NCBI GenBank assembly: GCA_963575745.1
Contig: CAUYUJ010000648.1
Span: 1 to 64,000 of the forward strand
Length of the DNA stretch: 64,000 bases
Origin: Prorocentrum cordatum
Taxonomy: Eukaryota > Sar > Dinophyceae > Prorocentrales > Prorocentraceae
Direction of reading: 5' to 3'
Position numbers and translations under genes: made by a program. Under the pieces are notes generated by a model. It made no database searches and was not told the DNA's origin. It saw only the letters and a program-made list of their open reading frames with translations. Of this stretch, positions 20,385-31,420 are shown piece by piece. Within the stretch, counting starts at the first letter, position 1, and each line of letters begins with the position of its first letter.

Positions 20385-21065
20385 GTCAAAGTTGCGCCCT
20401 AGGCCCTGGGAGGCCCTGAGCCTCTTGAGACCCCGACACCGCAGGAATCATTGAACCCAAGACGGCTCCCTCAGGCCCTGGGAGGCCCTGGGCCCCTGGG
20501 GCCCTGGGAGGCCCTGGGCCCCTGGAGCCGTAGACCCACCAAGGACCAATGAACCCAAGACTGCGCCCCTACGCCCTGCGAGGCCCTCAGCCCAAACCGA
20601 TGTTAACAAATCCTCTGGCCGCGCGCAAATCATCAGAGACATCGCTTGGTTTTACCACTGGGCGACGTTAACAAGTCCTCTGGGCCGCCCCAACAGCAAC
20701 CATTGAATCTAAGCCTACGCCCTAGGCCCTGAGAGGCCCTGAGCCCCTGGAGACCCCGACCTCGCAGGGACAGTCGAACCCAAGACTGCGCCCCTAGGCC
20801 CTGGGAGGCCCTGGGCCCCTGGAGACCCCACCCCAAGAGGAACCATTGAACCCAAGATTGCGCCCCATAGGCCCTGGGAGGCCCTGGGCCCCTGGAGCCC
20901 CCGACCCCACGGAAGCCATTGAACCCAAGACTGCGCCCCTAGGCCCTGGGACCCGAGCCCCTGGAGCTCCCGACCCCACGGGAGCCATTGAACGCACGAC
21001 GGAGCTTGGGAACCCTGGAAGGCCCTCAACCCCTGGAGAACCCGACGCAAGCGACGAGGGCGGAC
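20385..21065 (+). repeat. ~72-bp repeat array, block 3, with GTTAAC motifs
   Basis: Two runs of the same unit as in blocks 1 and 2 (20385-20600 and 20695-21065) are separated by two GTTAACAAATCCTCTGG-type motifs (about 20602 and 20668). A GCCGAGAAGCATTTG block near 21075 matches those at 9307 and 13405. The array lies just upstream (5') of the 1181-codon ORF. Confidence 0.8.
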
Positions 21066-21196
21066 TGGCAATGCCGAGAAGCATTTGAAAGCAGCACCAC
21101 TGCCGAAACGCACTGCGATGGGCATCGTGAAGTGACAACTTTTGGATGGTAGGAACACTCGAGTGCGAATGCCCTCCCTGGCAACACGATGCCTCG

Positions 21197-21415
21197 CCGT
21201 CCTCCTGCCCCTCCTCCCCCTCCTCCCCCCCCTCCTCCGCCTCCTTCTCCACCTCCTCCTCCTCCTCCTCCTCCCCTCCTCCTCCTCTTCTCCTTCCTCC
21301 TCCGCATCCCCCCTCCTCCCCTCCGTATCCCCGCGCTCCCGCCCCCCACCCCCCCCCACCCCCCGTCTCCTCATCCCCCTCATCATTCTCATCCTCCTCG
21401 GCTCGCACTCCTCCC
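21197..21415 (+). repeat. CTC homopyrimidine tract
   Basis: (CTC)n/(CCT)n followed by C-rich sequence, directly left of the CACTAAGG minisatellite at 21501. No gene. Confidence 0.9.
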
Positions 21416-21500
21416 CCTCCTCAGAGGAGAAGGACCAGATGGGAGGGCGGGATGTGCAACTCCGTCGCGCGCCCGTGCTACAAACCCAGGCGGGCGAACA

Positions 21501-21536
21501 CTAAGGGGCACTAAGGCCGCTAAGGCTCACTAAAAC
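21501..21536 (+). repeat. CACTAAGG minisatellite (right end of module 2)
   Basis: CACTAAGGGGCACTAAGG and GCTAAGGCTCACTAA units, the same orientation as at 15004-15111. Confidence 0.6.
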
Positions 21537-21730
21537 CTGATTTCGGAAACCTGCTTGGAGTAAAAATAAGCTCCCCGCATCGGGCACAAAACGAGACACC
21601 AACCCATGGGGCCAGTCCGCCTGAGCTTGTGGAGCGGGTGCGCTGCCCGGACCCCCTTGGGGTTCCCGAGAAACGGAACGAGAGCCAGGTCCCGAAGCCG
21701 AGCTCGTTTATCTCCGCACCGCCCGCACAC

Positions 21731-22430
21731 CTACCGTCCCGGGCAACGCTGAAATAAGTAGCCCCCGTCCTCACTTAGGATGAGACTAGATTCACGCACA
21801 GGCCTTCCCTCATTCACTTGCTGAGCGTCCTTCCAGCCCCCTTTTTGACACGGCCTGAGGACGCGAAGCACGCACCGCATCGTTAGCGGGGCTGCCGGCT
21901 CCCTGAGTTCTCTCAGATTCTCTTGTGGCCGTTGACGGGGGTGGCAATCGGCGCCCAGCCTCGCATGTTGATCCGCAGCACGGTTCCCGCTCCAATGTGG
22001 GAGAGCAACGCCACGGTCGATGGTCTGCGCCCTTGCCACGCGCGAGGGGATCCAAGCCAAATCAATCTCCGAAACGCCGATGTCGTTCACGACGTCCCCG
22101 AAGGTTGACCACAACTCCAAGAAGGTTGACCACAACTCCAGTCCCCGGCCTCAGATTCTTGTACTCGGCCACGGGAGGTGGCCCGCCCTTCGGACTTGTG
22201 TTTCAGCGCTTTGGTCGCTGTCCAGATCTCTTCAACTCCCGAGGACTGCCATGGGTATGGGACTCTTCCAGATGCAGCTGCCGCCGTATCTCCCGCTTCA
22301 GTGATCCTCGCGAAAGACCACCCAAACGAGCGCGGACCTCACAGCGCGGAAAATACAGCTGCCATCCGCGCACGCAGCCACACTGATCAGGCCACTGACC
22401 GCGTGCACATGCAAATTGAGGATCTCCTCT
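21731..22430 (-). pseudogene. LINE RNase H-like tail remnant
   Basis: CADGSC near 22380 corresponds to the DGS block of RNase H. It is followed in a shifted frame by SFGWSFARI and PYPWQSSGVEEIWTATKAL, the usual GW and Q..AE-like blocks. Further on, RGVALPHWSGNRAADQHARLGA (about 21980-22045) matches the GN..AD..A block near the RNase H C-terminus. At least one stop and two frameshifts are present. The duplicate TCCAAGAAGGTTGACCACAAC at 22098-22140 is a small tandem repeat within it. Confidence 0.55.
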
Positions 22431-22787
22431 GTGGTCGGCAGAGGCGAGTCGAATGTGGCATCCGGCATCAGCCCTGTGAGCGTGAACGTGGTGATGGGAT
22501 GTTCCTGTCCGTGTTCGCGCTGGCCCCATGCCTACAGTCTGTTCTCCGCTGCCGCCCAGCTTTGCCTCTCCACTGCGTGCCAGTCGCACCTGGGAATCCG
22601 TTGGGAATCCGCGCCATCTTCAACTCCACGCGTCGCATGGGCGGGGATCTCCACTGCCCTCGCCCGATGCAGCCGGGCAGGACTGGGGGGGGGAACAGAA
22701 ACAACACAGATTACCACATTCGGACCAACCCAACACCTCAGAAGTCATCGCGCCAATGCGCAGCACTGGTGAGATCTTTGGCAGGTC

Positions 22788-24281
22788 TCAGTAGGGTGGA
22801 CCTGTAAAGCCCCCCATGCCACGACTGTTAGTAAACTCCATCAAAAGACGCCCCAGGGTAGCTTGATTGACGATCTTCTTGAGCGTAGCTGGTCCCAACC
22901 CATGCAAGTCCAGCGCCGCTCCTCGCCCAGTGACCCAGCGGCCCCAGGCGAAAGCGCACCGCCCCAGCCTCTTCAAGGTCATGGTGACTCCTCCTGCCCC
23001 TGGGATTCCCCGCCAGGGCTGGATCTGGTTCTGCCCGCCCATGAACGCCAAAGCCATCGCGCCGCGTCGCGCCCGTTCACCTTGCAGAGCCGCCGCCAAC
23101 AATGCGCGCGAAGGTACTCCTCCGCGACAGCGGCGGGGCCAACTCCCGGGCAGTGCGAGAGTTGACGTTCCATGGCTCTGCATCTCCCTCTAGCCGCGCC
23201 GAAGAGCGCATGTCCAGCGATGGCCCTGGCTTGCTTGAGCTGCGCGTCCGCAATTCGCTTTGGTCGCCCGTCAGCATCGCGCAGGTCGTTGACGCGGCAG
23301 CCTAGAAGCGACAGGCTTTCGCGAACAAGTTCTGGGAACGGTCGCCCCGTCTGCCAAACGGTCGTGCAGAGAGCAAGTGGACCTTGGACCGGAGTTCGGC
23401 CCAAACAAAGGGCGCGCGACTGCTGCGCCACCGCAGCTGGAGAAAAATGTTATGCTTGCGCTCGAGAAGCACCAGTTCAGGCGGCGCAGAGCAGCGCGGC
23501 AGTTGGGACATGACCGCTGTATGAGACGCGGGGCGACAGGACCGACGCAGCGGCCGCGGATCAAGGCGCCATCCAAGAGAATTGCTAGATACCGACGGCT
23601 GGCGATTGAAGGAAGACAGATGGACATATCATCTCGTGAAGGTGGCCCAGCTTCAGTTGCCCACGCGGTCAGAGTGAACGGCGTGCACATACTCGCGCGT
23701 CCAAGCGCGAAGAGCATCATCGCCGTCGTGGCGACGGAACACCCAGCAATGACGCCGCCGCTGTTTGCCACGGCGAAACAATATGCCAACTCGCCATATC
23801 GCATTGCCCTTCTGCCGGCACTAGACTTCAGAAGCAAGGCGAGCCTGGGTCGCATGAAGTCGTGCCTGCGCCCCACTTCCCGCAGCTTCGCATGCGGCAT
23901 CTCCCCAGAAGCCTTCTTGAGGTCCAGCATGACCGTGGCCGTGTGCCTGTGACGCGGCACGCCTGCTTCAGCCAACATGGTCAGTGTCCAGACCGCCTGC
24001 TCAGAGCTTCTCCCTGACGTCGCGTAGTGGTAACTCTTGACGTGCTCTCCGAGCCGCGCGTCCTGGTCCCGCTTGTGGCACTTGTTGTATACCCTCAAGG
24101 TTTCGGAGAGCAGTCCCATGAGACGATGGCCACCGCCTGGCTCGGGCAGCCCCGGCATGGCGGTGGCGGTCATCTGCGCCGGCAGCTCACCTAGAGCCCC
24201 CGCAACACTCATGATGTCAGCGAAAGCCTCCAGCGAGCCATCTGACAGCAGCGCCGTGCTCCTGGGCCTGAGGTTGTCCAC
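22788..24281 (-). pseudogene. LINE reverse transcriptase remnant
   Basis: The frame from 24281 contains the typical order of LINE fingers and palm: LPEPGGGHRLMGLL, then ATSGRSSEQAVWTLTMLAEA, then TATVMLDLKKASGEMPHAKL (the catalytic-aspartate block of motif A), then NSGGVIAGCSVATTAMMLFAL (motif B-like). After about 23690 the frame shifts and the D-D motif (motif C) is not visible. The region to 22979 resumes in another frame with QLKQARAIAGHALFGAARGR, which resembles the thumb/connection of the same family. 24407-24730 (WSKRPKSWQQVD upstream of it) belongs to the same protein. Confidence 0.7.
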
Positions 24282-25299
24282 CCCAGTGGCCGTGCCGCGC
24301 TTGAAATCACCGGCAAATTTTCATGTGGTCTCTGCCCCCCAGCACCTGTACCTCCTCCAGGGACTCCAGGGGCATCAGCAATCGCAGCCCAGCACCGGAT
24401 CTCTTCTCAATCTCGTACTCTCCATGTTTTCTTCTGTTCCTGGAAGTCTGAGTTCGGCTTCGAAGCGTTGTGTTGCTTCCCTAGCGCAAGATGAATGTCG
24501 ACCTGTTGCCAAGATTTAGGTCGCTTCGACCATCCGTGTGCTTTCTGGCCCCCACCCTCTACAGCCTCGGAGACTAGCTTCCTCCACTGGCGCACGTGGC
24601 ACATGGCAAACTCCAGTTCACTTCTGGTGGCTTCCACATCAGCGCTCCAGCTTGCATGTCGAAGCCAGTCTTCTTCCCATGCGAACTCACAACCGTATCT
24701 GTAGCCCCAGATGTCCCCCTTTTGCCCCATGTCGGCTTTCTTGTTATTCAGGTTCCGTGGTGTTGAACCTGTTCTTCACAAACTTGCAGTCTTGGTCCCA
24801 GTTCAATTCCAGCGCATGCATGAGGTCGGCCATGGCCATGGAGGCCCTGCGCCATATTCGCGATGCAGAGTTGCATTCTGCGCCGCGCCATGTGGCTTTC
24901 CGAGCGTTTGCCGCTGACTTGAACTCTGGCCACGGCTCCGCCCCCTCCTTGACATGCTTTACGTTGACGATCGTCCGGCTGCAAGCGGGCAGCCAACTCC
25001 GGTGCAACAGTTCTCTGCCCCTCCGCGCATCGCCACTGCAAGTCTCCTTTGCGACGTGCTTGCGCGCATTCCCCATGAATTCTCTGGCGGGATGGTGGAG
25101 GTCGCGGAACTCCCGTTGGGCACTCCGTCGGGAACTTCTTGGTCATCTTGAGCTGCTGGCCCAGTGCTGCGCCAGGTCCATCGCTCAGCTGCAGCCGCCC
25201 CCCCCCCCCCCCCCCCCCCAGTGCGTAGCAATCGAAAGCCCTTCGGTCCTCTTGACATCCATGACGAGGCCCTTGAAGTGCTTGCTGCCGAGAAAGAAG

Positions 25300-25925
25300 C
25301 ACAATGCCCTTCCTTCACCGCTGGCACGCGCACATTGCGTCGGCGCGGCGACCATCGGGCACCTGCTGCGCCACTTCGAGGTCTTCCAACCCAATGAGGG
25401 TCATGCTCCAATCCCCTCCAATGAGAACGGGCCTGTCAATTCTCTTGAGCTGATCCGCTCACGTCATGAGCACGTGCTCGTTGGCATCCACGAACTCCTT
25501 TACCTTGTGCCCAGAAACCAAGTAGACGGGCTAGGATAAAGCCAGCTGGCAACATGCCATCCATATACTGCGTAATCAATATCCATGCTGGCCGAGCAGC
25601 TCCTCCGAAATCAGGCGGCGCCGAGGGGGCGATGTTGTCTAACGCCAATTGCAACGTCAGAGCCAGCAGACCACCCTGCAACTTTGCGGGCTCGCGGTAG
25701 ACGACAGTTCCAGCCCTGGTGGCGAAGCCGAAATGCAACATCGGTTATCACCTCGCTCCACAATTTGCGCTCCTGAAAGAAAAAAACTCCGTGTTCGGGA
25801 ACGTCTCCAGCACCTCGTTGGCCGCCAATGTCATGTTCGCTACCTCCTTCTGCGCTGCCGTAATGTTCACAGTGGCGAAACTCCACTCTCGAGTGCGAGC
25901 CGCGCTGCCTCTTCCATGTTCTTGA
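25300..25925 (-). pseudogene. LINE endonuclease remnant
   Basis: Three frames hold successive endonuclease blocks. These are WSFATVNITAAQKEV near 25890, FQERKLWSEV..FRLRHQGWNC near 25760, and AGTVVYREPAKLQGG near 25700. They end with RPVLIGGDWSMTLIG at about 25420, the counterpart of the GDW/GDF-N motif of APE-type LINE endonucleases. The expected Asn of that motif is Ser here. At least two frameshifts separate the blocks, so the domain is dead. Confidence 0.65.
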
Positions 25926-26579
25926 CGCTCACGAGTCTGCAGTCCACCTCGCTGGGGTTCAGCTTCGCTGCTAACCTGGGCGCCCAGCTTTCCCGCGACC
26001 TCCTCCGACGCGGCCATGGCCCGGCCAGGCCTGCCTATCGTGCTCGTCGCATCCGAAGAAGGAGTTGCTCCGGTCGAGGTCGACAATGCGCTGCAAGCAG
26101 CGGCGCGCCCTCTGCGCGCTTCCTCGGGGGACGCTGTCCACGCGTCAGTGGCCCGCGGGCCGGACTGCCCTGGCCATGGGCGTCGACCGCCTGCCCGTCG
26201 GCAGGCAGACCCATGGTTTCAGCCCTGCTGCTTGCTCGTGGATCAGCTTCGCGGGTGACAGTGCCCCCTGTGCGCTCCCTCGTGGCTACTGGCCACTCGT
26301 CGATGGGCCCGCGAGACGGACTACCCTTGGCACGGGCGTCGACCACCTGCCCGTCGGCAGCCGCGCGAAGGGATTCAGCGCTGCCGCCGACGCTGCTGCC
26401 TCCCATCACCCAATCCTGCACGTCGATAGGTGCTGCGTGGTAGGTGCAGGCCAGCCAAATGTGTAGATAATCGTGCATTTTACCCACAGCGCCGTGTAGC
26501 TGGCCCAACGCAATGACAATATTCCATTCAGCTTGCCCCCAGACTCCACATCCCAGATCCACAGCCGACGCAGGTGCCA

Positions 26580-27736
26580 TCTGCTCGAGCCTGAATGGGG
26601 GCTGGGGGCTGGACCTTTCTCGGCGTGGCAGCAGCTGCAGCGTTGGCCGCGGCGAGATTAGAGCAGGCGTGCACTGGCGGCCTCGGTGCGCTTGCGCTCC
26701 TCCTCCGCATCGACTCCATCGAGCTTGAGTCCAGCCTGAGGAAAGATCTCCTCGTGGTCTTCTTCATCTGGTACAGGGATATCCGCGCAGCCCAGCCTAT
26801 CATCGCCACCATCATGATCGCTGTCAGAGCCCACACTGTGTACTGCCCCGCTCTCTTCCCCTGCGACTTTTCCTCCTTGTCGGTGAGCTGCAGCTCGAGG
26901 GCTTCGAGCGCTTGCTGCAGCACCTGGGGGGGGGGGGGGGGCGAGGCAACTGGGGATGAGCTCGCTGCCCATCTTCTTCTGGATGTTGGCAACCTTACTG
27001 CGCAGCGCCACCGCAGGATTACCCGCGGGAGAAAGCCCTTCATCAGTTTCCCGTATGAAAACTTCAGCTTGTACCTCCTTGATATTTTTCCTACGCCCTT
27101 CGTGGTTGGCGACGATCTGCTGCTCGGCATCCCTGGCTTGGGTTGCTGCTTGCAGCTCCTGGTTCCACTCCTCCAATCGCTCACGGGCCTGGTCGAGATT
27201 CTTGCTGATGTCCTAACGTCGCTGCCCGAGCTGGAACGCCGACATGCCGTGATAGTTGGGAGCCAGCTGTTGGTCGCCCTTGACCTCGGACTCCACAGCC
27301 TTGTCCCAGCAGACCACCATGTCCTTGCAGCCGTCTGGCCACTTGGTCCTGTCGTCGCCGTGAGCCTTGGCCATGTTCTCCAACGTGGTCTTTGCGGACC
27401 TGGGGTCGTGCTCCACGACATACTCGCCATCCTTGGTCGTGGCGTTGGGGCTGGGGTCCGACTTCTTGCCTCCGTCCCTCGGCTTCGGCGGCCCAGCTGC
27501 CCATCGGTTGGGCCGTTCCGGCTTGCGTCCAGCACCTGTTTGCCACGACGAAGTGTAATATTCTCGGTCCACGATGGCTGGCGCACATATCCAGCCTGCC
27601 CATTTCGGCCCCGCGCCGCCCTGGGCGCCTGCTTGCCGCACCGCAAGCATGTCGTCCTGAACCCGTAGTGCGCGAACGCAGTGCCATGCAACCTGGCGCA
27701 ATTGCCGCAGGGCCACGATGGGTGCCGCTGAACCAT
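26580..27736 (-). pseudogene. LINE ORF1 remnant: zinc finger plus coiled coil
   Basis: ATG at 27734-27736 begins MVQRHPSWPCGNC. CGNC is followed 16 residues later by CLRC, a CxxC...CxxC zinc-binding pair like those at the start of dinoflagellate LINE ORF1 proteins. Coding then shifts frame near 27600 to a stretch with PNRWAAGPPKPRDGGKK and GDDRTKWPDGCKDMVVCW. An in-frame TAG at 27213-27215 interrupts it. After that a strongly helical region follows (NLDQARERLEEWNQ onward), and the frame shifts again at the G run near 26935. ORF1 proteins of LINEs bind the element RNA. This copy cannot make an intact one. Confidence 0.65.
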
Positions 27737-27807
27737 CCGTGGCTCGCCAGCGCGAGCCCCTTCGAAGTGCAAGCTGGCAAACCCAGACAAAATGCCTGGG
27801 CCGAAAG

Positions 27808-27902
27808 GGCTTCAGGAGGAGGGGGAGGAGGAGGGGGAGGAGGAGGGGGAGGAGGAGGAGGAGGAGGAGGAGGAGGAGGAAGAGGAGGAGGATAAGGAGG
27901 AT
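27808..27902 (+). repeat. GAG homopurine tract
   Basis: (GAG)n just 5' of the LINE ORF1 remnant on the minus strand. Confidence 0.9.
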
Positions 27903-28867
27903 AACGGAGAGGGGCGGACAAGAGGGAGGGAGAAGTTTGTTTTTTTGGTTTTTCTCTCTCTTTTTTCCCCCTCTTCACACCCCTCGTCCTCCACGCCCGC
28001 GCCCTGGCAGCACGTCGGCTACGCCAGGGGGCCGCGCCCGTGCGCCAGTCGGAAGCCGGCAAACCAGGCCGGGCCCCGGGCCCCCGCCCGCCGGCTCGCC
28101 GGCGGCCCCCGCGGCGGCGCTGCAGCCCGCAGCGCCAGCAGCCTCCGCCGCAGCGCCTCCGGCGTCGCCAGGACCAGGCGCGCCGGCTCCCCCGGGGCCG
28201 ACCGCGCCCGCGATGGACTCGAACGCGGCCACGAGCTCGGCGACGCCCGCGGCTGCGCCGACCCCCAGGAGGGCTGCGCCGGCCTGGCCCGCCGGCCCCG
28301 CGGGCCCGCCAGTGCCAGCCAGGCCGGCGACGGCGTCCGCTTCGCCCGCCACGCCGGCCAGCGCTCCCGCCAGCGAGAGAAGAGGAGGGGAGAGCGAGAG
28401 GGGCAAGAGAAGGGGGTCTTCAGAGGGGTAACTTTTTACATATATTGTTTAAAGTGGGGGTTCCACAGAAGTTCGATGTCTTCGCTTCCCTGCCCTCCCC
28501 CTCCTCCCCGGATGTTCCCCTCTCATCTTCGTGTGCGTTTCGAGATGCATGGCTGCCTCGTCTATTTCAGTGATTTTGTCGGTTGCAACCTCGATAGTTC
28601 CGGACAGCACAGAACACATACACCACGATATATTACAATAACAAGTGCTGGTGCACTTTATGTCTGTAATGATCTCAAGGTGCCACACAATTTTTGTGGG
28701 CCCCTGGGGCCATCGGGGGACAAGACCGTTCCGTGGGACACCTGCTCGCAAGCCGCTGTCTTCGAAGATGTGTCTAACTTTACCCTCACCTTCCGCGCCA
28801 TGCGGCAACACGCCGGGGTGGCCCCAGACAAGAGCCAAGAGTGTCCTTGAACGCGGCTTCAGGCGGG
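27903..28867. other. Gene-free stretch, GC-rich then mixed
   Basis: 28000-28400 is over 75% GC by appearance, with open frames on both strands. They encode Ala/Gly/Pro-rich strings (for example GEPAGGGPGPGLVC on the minus strand) and may be a host exon or LINE 5' region. Nothing is recognisable. 28440-28867 is unique sequence of lower GC with no open frame of note. Confidence 0.35.
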
Positions 28868-29053
28868 GGGGAGGAGCGGGCAACTCCAAGCTCGGGAGGA
28901 GGAGGAGGAGGAGGAGGAGGAGGAGGAGGAGGAGGAGGAGGGAGGAGGAGGGAGGAGGGAGGAGGGAGGAGGGAGGAGGAGGAGGGAGGATCAGGAGGAG
29001 GAGGGGGAGGAGGAGGAGGAGGAGGAGGAGGAGGAGGAAGGAGGAGGAGGAGG
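28868..29053 (+). repeat. GAG homopurine tract
   Basis: (GAG)n with GGA and AGG phases. No gene. Confidence 0.9.
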
Positions 29054-29289
29054 GCCGCCGCTGTGGCACCGCGCTCCGCGATCGGCGGACCCCAGATGGG
29101 CCCCCCACCGGAGGCCACTCCAGCGCAGGGTCACTGTGACGCGTGGCCGAGCCCTAACAGGGGGTATGTCGACCCCTATCCCAGGCGCTGGGAGGTTCTC
29201 GAGTGGACCAGGAATCGGGGACGGAAAGAACCCACTTTAGCAAAACGTGGTTTAGTGAAAACGACCTCGGGCCCAAACCTGGCGGGCGC

Positions 29290-29400
29290 AAGCCTGGAAA
29301 ATGACGGCCGCGGCGCCCTCTCGAAAACCGAAACTGGACAATTCACTAATCGACGTGTCAGGGTGGGGGTTCTGTCCAAACCCGAAGAAATTTGGGGCCA
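29290..29400 (+). repeat. Short dispersed repeat, copy 1
   Basis: Contains ATGACGGCCGCGGCGCCCTC and ATCGACGTGTCAGGGT. It is closely matched by 30205-30305. The forward frame from its ATG is open for 65 codons (MTAAAPSRKPK start). The second copy keeps the same start but stops after about 20 codons. Confidence 0.65.
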
Positions 29401-30204
29401 AACTCTCGGATATACGATGGGGGGGGCGTCCATCCTCGATAGGGGTGCGCCCGATCAGCCCCTTTGGGGCGTATCCCAGGGCTTCCCTCCTTTTCTGAGC
29501 GGCTTCATTTTTCGTCGAAGAGTCGGGGGTTGGGGGAGACAAATCGCCAGCAAAGCCCGGCCCCCCCTGCGTCTCGCCTCCCATCCCCCCCCCTAAGACG
29601 ACGCCAGGATGAAGACAGCATCGCATCGAGACGAATCGGAAACCACCGCGAGCTGGCGGGGTCGGAGGAGGCACCGGGCGCCGCGGCCGCTCCGGAGCTC
29701 CCTGGAGCGGGCCCCATGAGAAGGGCTCGCACTTTGGGTGGGGGGGCTGCTGAGAAGCAGCATATCCATGGGAGGTCCCATGATGAGGAATCCCAGCTGG
29801 GGGCCACATAAGAAGGAATCCCAAGACCCCCTGGCTGGCAGCTTCTCAGGGGAGGACCCGAAGGTCCCAAATGCTGCCTCCACGTGTGGAGCCGTTGCCA
29901 GGATTCCGAGAGCGACTTGTCTTTGCCCTGGGCGTGTCTGGCGGCCCCCCCTCCTGGCGTACAGCTCTTGGGTTGGGCGTCGTTAGTGGGGGGGCTAATG
30001 GGGGGGGGAGAGCGGTGCACTCTCCGCGCCCTGAACGCCTCCCGTTGGGCCCTGAAGGGCCCCTTTAGGGACCCTGAAGGGCTCTTTTTCTGTAGCCCTC
30101 GCTGCCCAAATAGATCGCTCCTCATTATCGGCGGTGGACAAACCTCCCTTTAGTAGACCTCCCCTTCATGAGAATGGTCTGGGACCGAAGCCGACGGACC
30201 TGGA
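29401..30204. other. Gene-free stretch
   Basis: Unique GC-rich DNA with AAGGGCCC-type short repeats near 30050-30090. No recognisable coding content. Confidence 0.4.
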
Positions 30205-30305
30205 CCCGCAAAAATGACGGCCGCGCCGCCCTCTCGCGAACCGAAAACGGCCAATTCCTTAATCGACGTGTCAGGGTAGGAGGTCTGTCCAACCCCGACA
30301 TTCAT
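30205..30305 (+). repeat. Short dispersed repeat, copy 2
   Basis: Counterpart of 29290-29400, about 85-90% alike by eye. It ends in AGGTCTGTCCAACCCCGACA where copy 1 has GGTTCTGTCCAAACCCGAAG. Confidence 0.65.
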
Positions 30306-31420
30306 TACGCGGCGCCCAATGGGACTCCCCACCAGCCGCTCCGGCTCCGCACGAATTCAGCGCACCAAGCGCCTGGCATCACCAGCTCGGGCTGCTCTCG
30401 CGGCCTGGCGCGGCACGCAGTCTGCTCGACGTGGAGACCAGCAGCGTGTATGAGGAGGGGGAGCTGCACACGCGCACGTCCTTGCGCAACGGGCTCTCCA
30501 CGTGCAGTGTGCATGCGCGCCCGTCCGTGCCGACGCCCCGCCCCAGGCTGACTCGGTGGGTCGAGGACCGCCGAAGGTGTTTCCGAAGCGAGGGGGAGAA
30601 TCCAGATAATCTGGGGCTAACGAGGAGGATGTGCTCTGTTGTGCTGAGATTTCCCCCCTAAAGAGGAAGAACGCACCAGGTTGGACGAGGAGAGGGCATC
30701 GGAAGATCCGCGAGTCCGCCGCCAGAGCTGCCGACGCCGTCGCCGTCGCTGTCGTTGTCGCCGCCTCAGCCGCGGCCCCGCGCCGACACCGCCGCCGCCG
30801 CCGACTCGTCGGCGCCACTGTTGCCGCTGCCGCAGCACATGCTGCGCGCGCCGCTCCCGCCGCCGCCGCCCTCTGACTCCTGACACCCCGCTCTGTTCGG
30901 CCCTGGGCCCTGGTCCTCTCTTGACCCCTTCGCAAGGGAACGGCTTTCCATCTCGACTCTGGGGGGTGTTCAGGTCGGTGCAGTGAAAGGCCGTACTCTG
31001 ACCTCGGAGCCCCCAACGGCTTCACTGCATTGTGTGGTCACCTCACGGTTCTGGGACCTCGGAGGCCCCAATGACCAGAGACGTTCTCGGAGAACGACCT
31101 CAGCCACAAAACCGCGCGGTGGCCCCAGACCCCGCTGACTCACCACACGGTGTGGGCTTTCCAACACCTGATTGGGAGGAACCGGGCACCGCCAGAAACT
31201 CCTCGGCGAGGCAGAGCTGCTGGAACGCACCCCGGCGCAAGGGATCCCGCAGGAGCCGACGGCAGCGTCCGAGAGCCCCACACCCGCACCGCTTCAAAAA
31301 CCCCTGTTTACAGGCCCCCGGGAGAGCCGTTCTCTGACGGCCCCGGGGCCTGGAGAGAGCCTCAAGGGAGCCCGTGGTTCAGCAGGGACCGACCGTCCTG
31401 GCATTCCTTCAGGCCTACCG
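30306..31420. other. Gene-free stretch with CGC-rich tract
   Basis: 30700-30870 is a GCCGCCGTCGC-rich low-complexity tract. A segment at 31180-31260 (CTCCTCGGCGAGGCAGAGC) resembles 47965-48045 (CCCTCGGCGAGGCGCAGC). No gene is recognisable. Confidence 0.4.

Larger units (their letters stand above)
15195..21536 (-). mobile_element. Candidate mobile module 2 carrying the 1181-codon ORF
   Basis: Left boundary: CCCTTAGTGGCCCCTAG units at 15203-15262. Right boundary: GGCACTAAGGCCGCTAAGG units at 21501-21536. Inside are a long GAG tract (15374-16021), a triplicated block with inverted GTTAAC motifs (16026-16352), the large minus-strand ORF, and ~72-bp repeats with forward GTTAAC motifs (20385-21065). 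A CTC tract lies before the right end. The order of parts mirrors module 1, and the 17-bp motif points toward the ORF from both sides here. The possible RNase H-like core of the ORF supports a transposon reading. Target-site duplications were not resolved, so this remains inference. Confidence 0.45.
21731..27736 (-). mobile_element. Decayed full-length LINE with RNase H domain
   Basis: Reading 5' to 3' on the minus strand: an ORF1-like zinc finger and coiled coil (27736 to about 26580), an endonuclease (about 25925-25300), a linker with GGGQKAHGWSK (24407-24730), a reverse transcriptase (about 24281-22979) and an RNase H-like tail (about 22430-21731). This order is that of RNase H-bearing non-LTR retrotransposons (I/R1/Ingi-like), which are abundant in dinoflagellates. 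Every domain is broken by frameshifts or stops. Two frameshifts fall at long homopolymers: a C run at about 25200-25219 and a G run at about 26927-26941. The element lies only ~200 bp from module 2. Confidence 0.75.
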
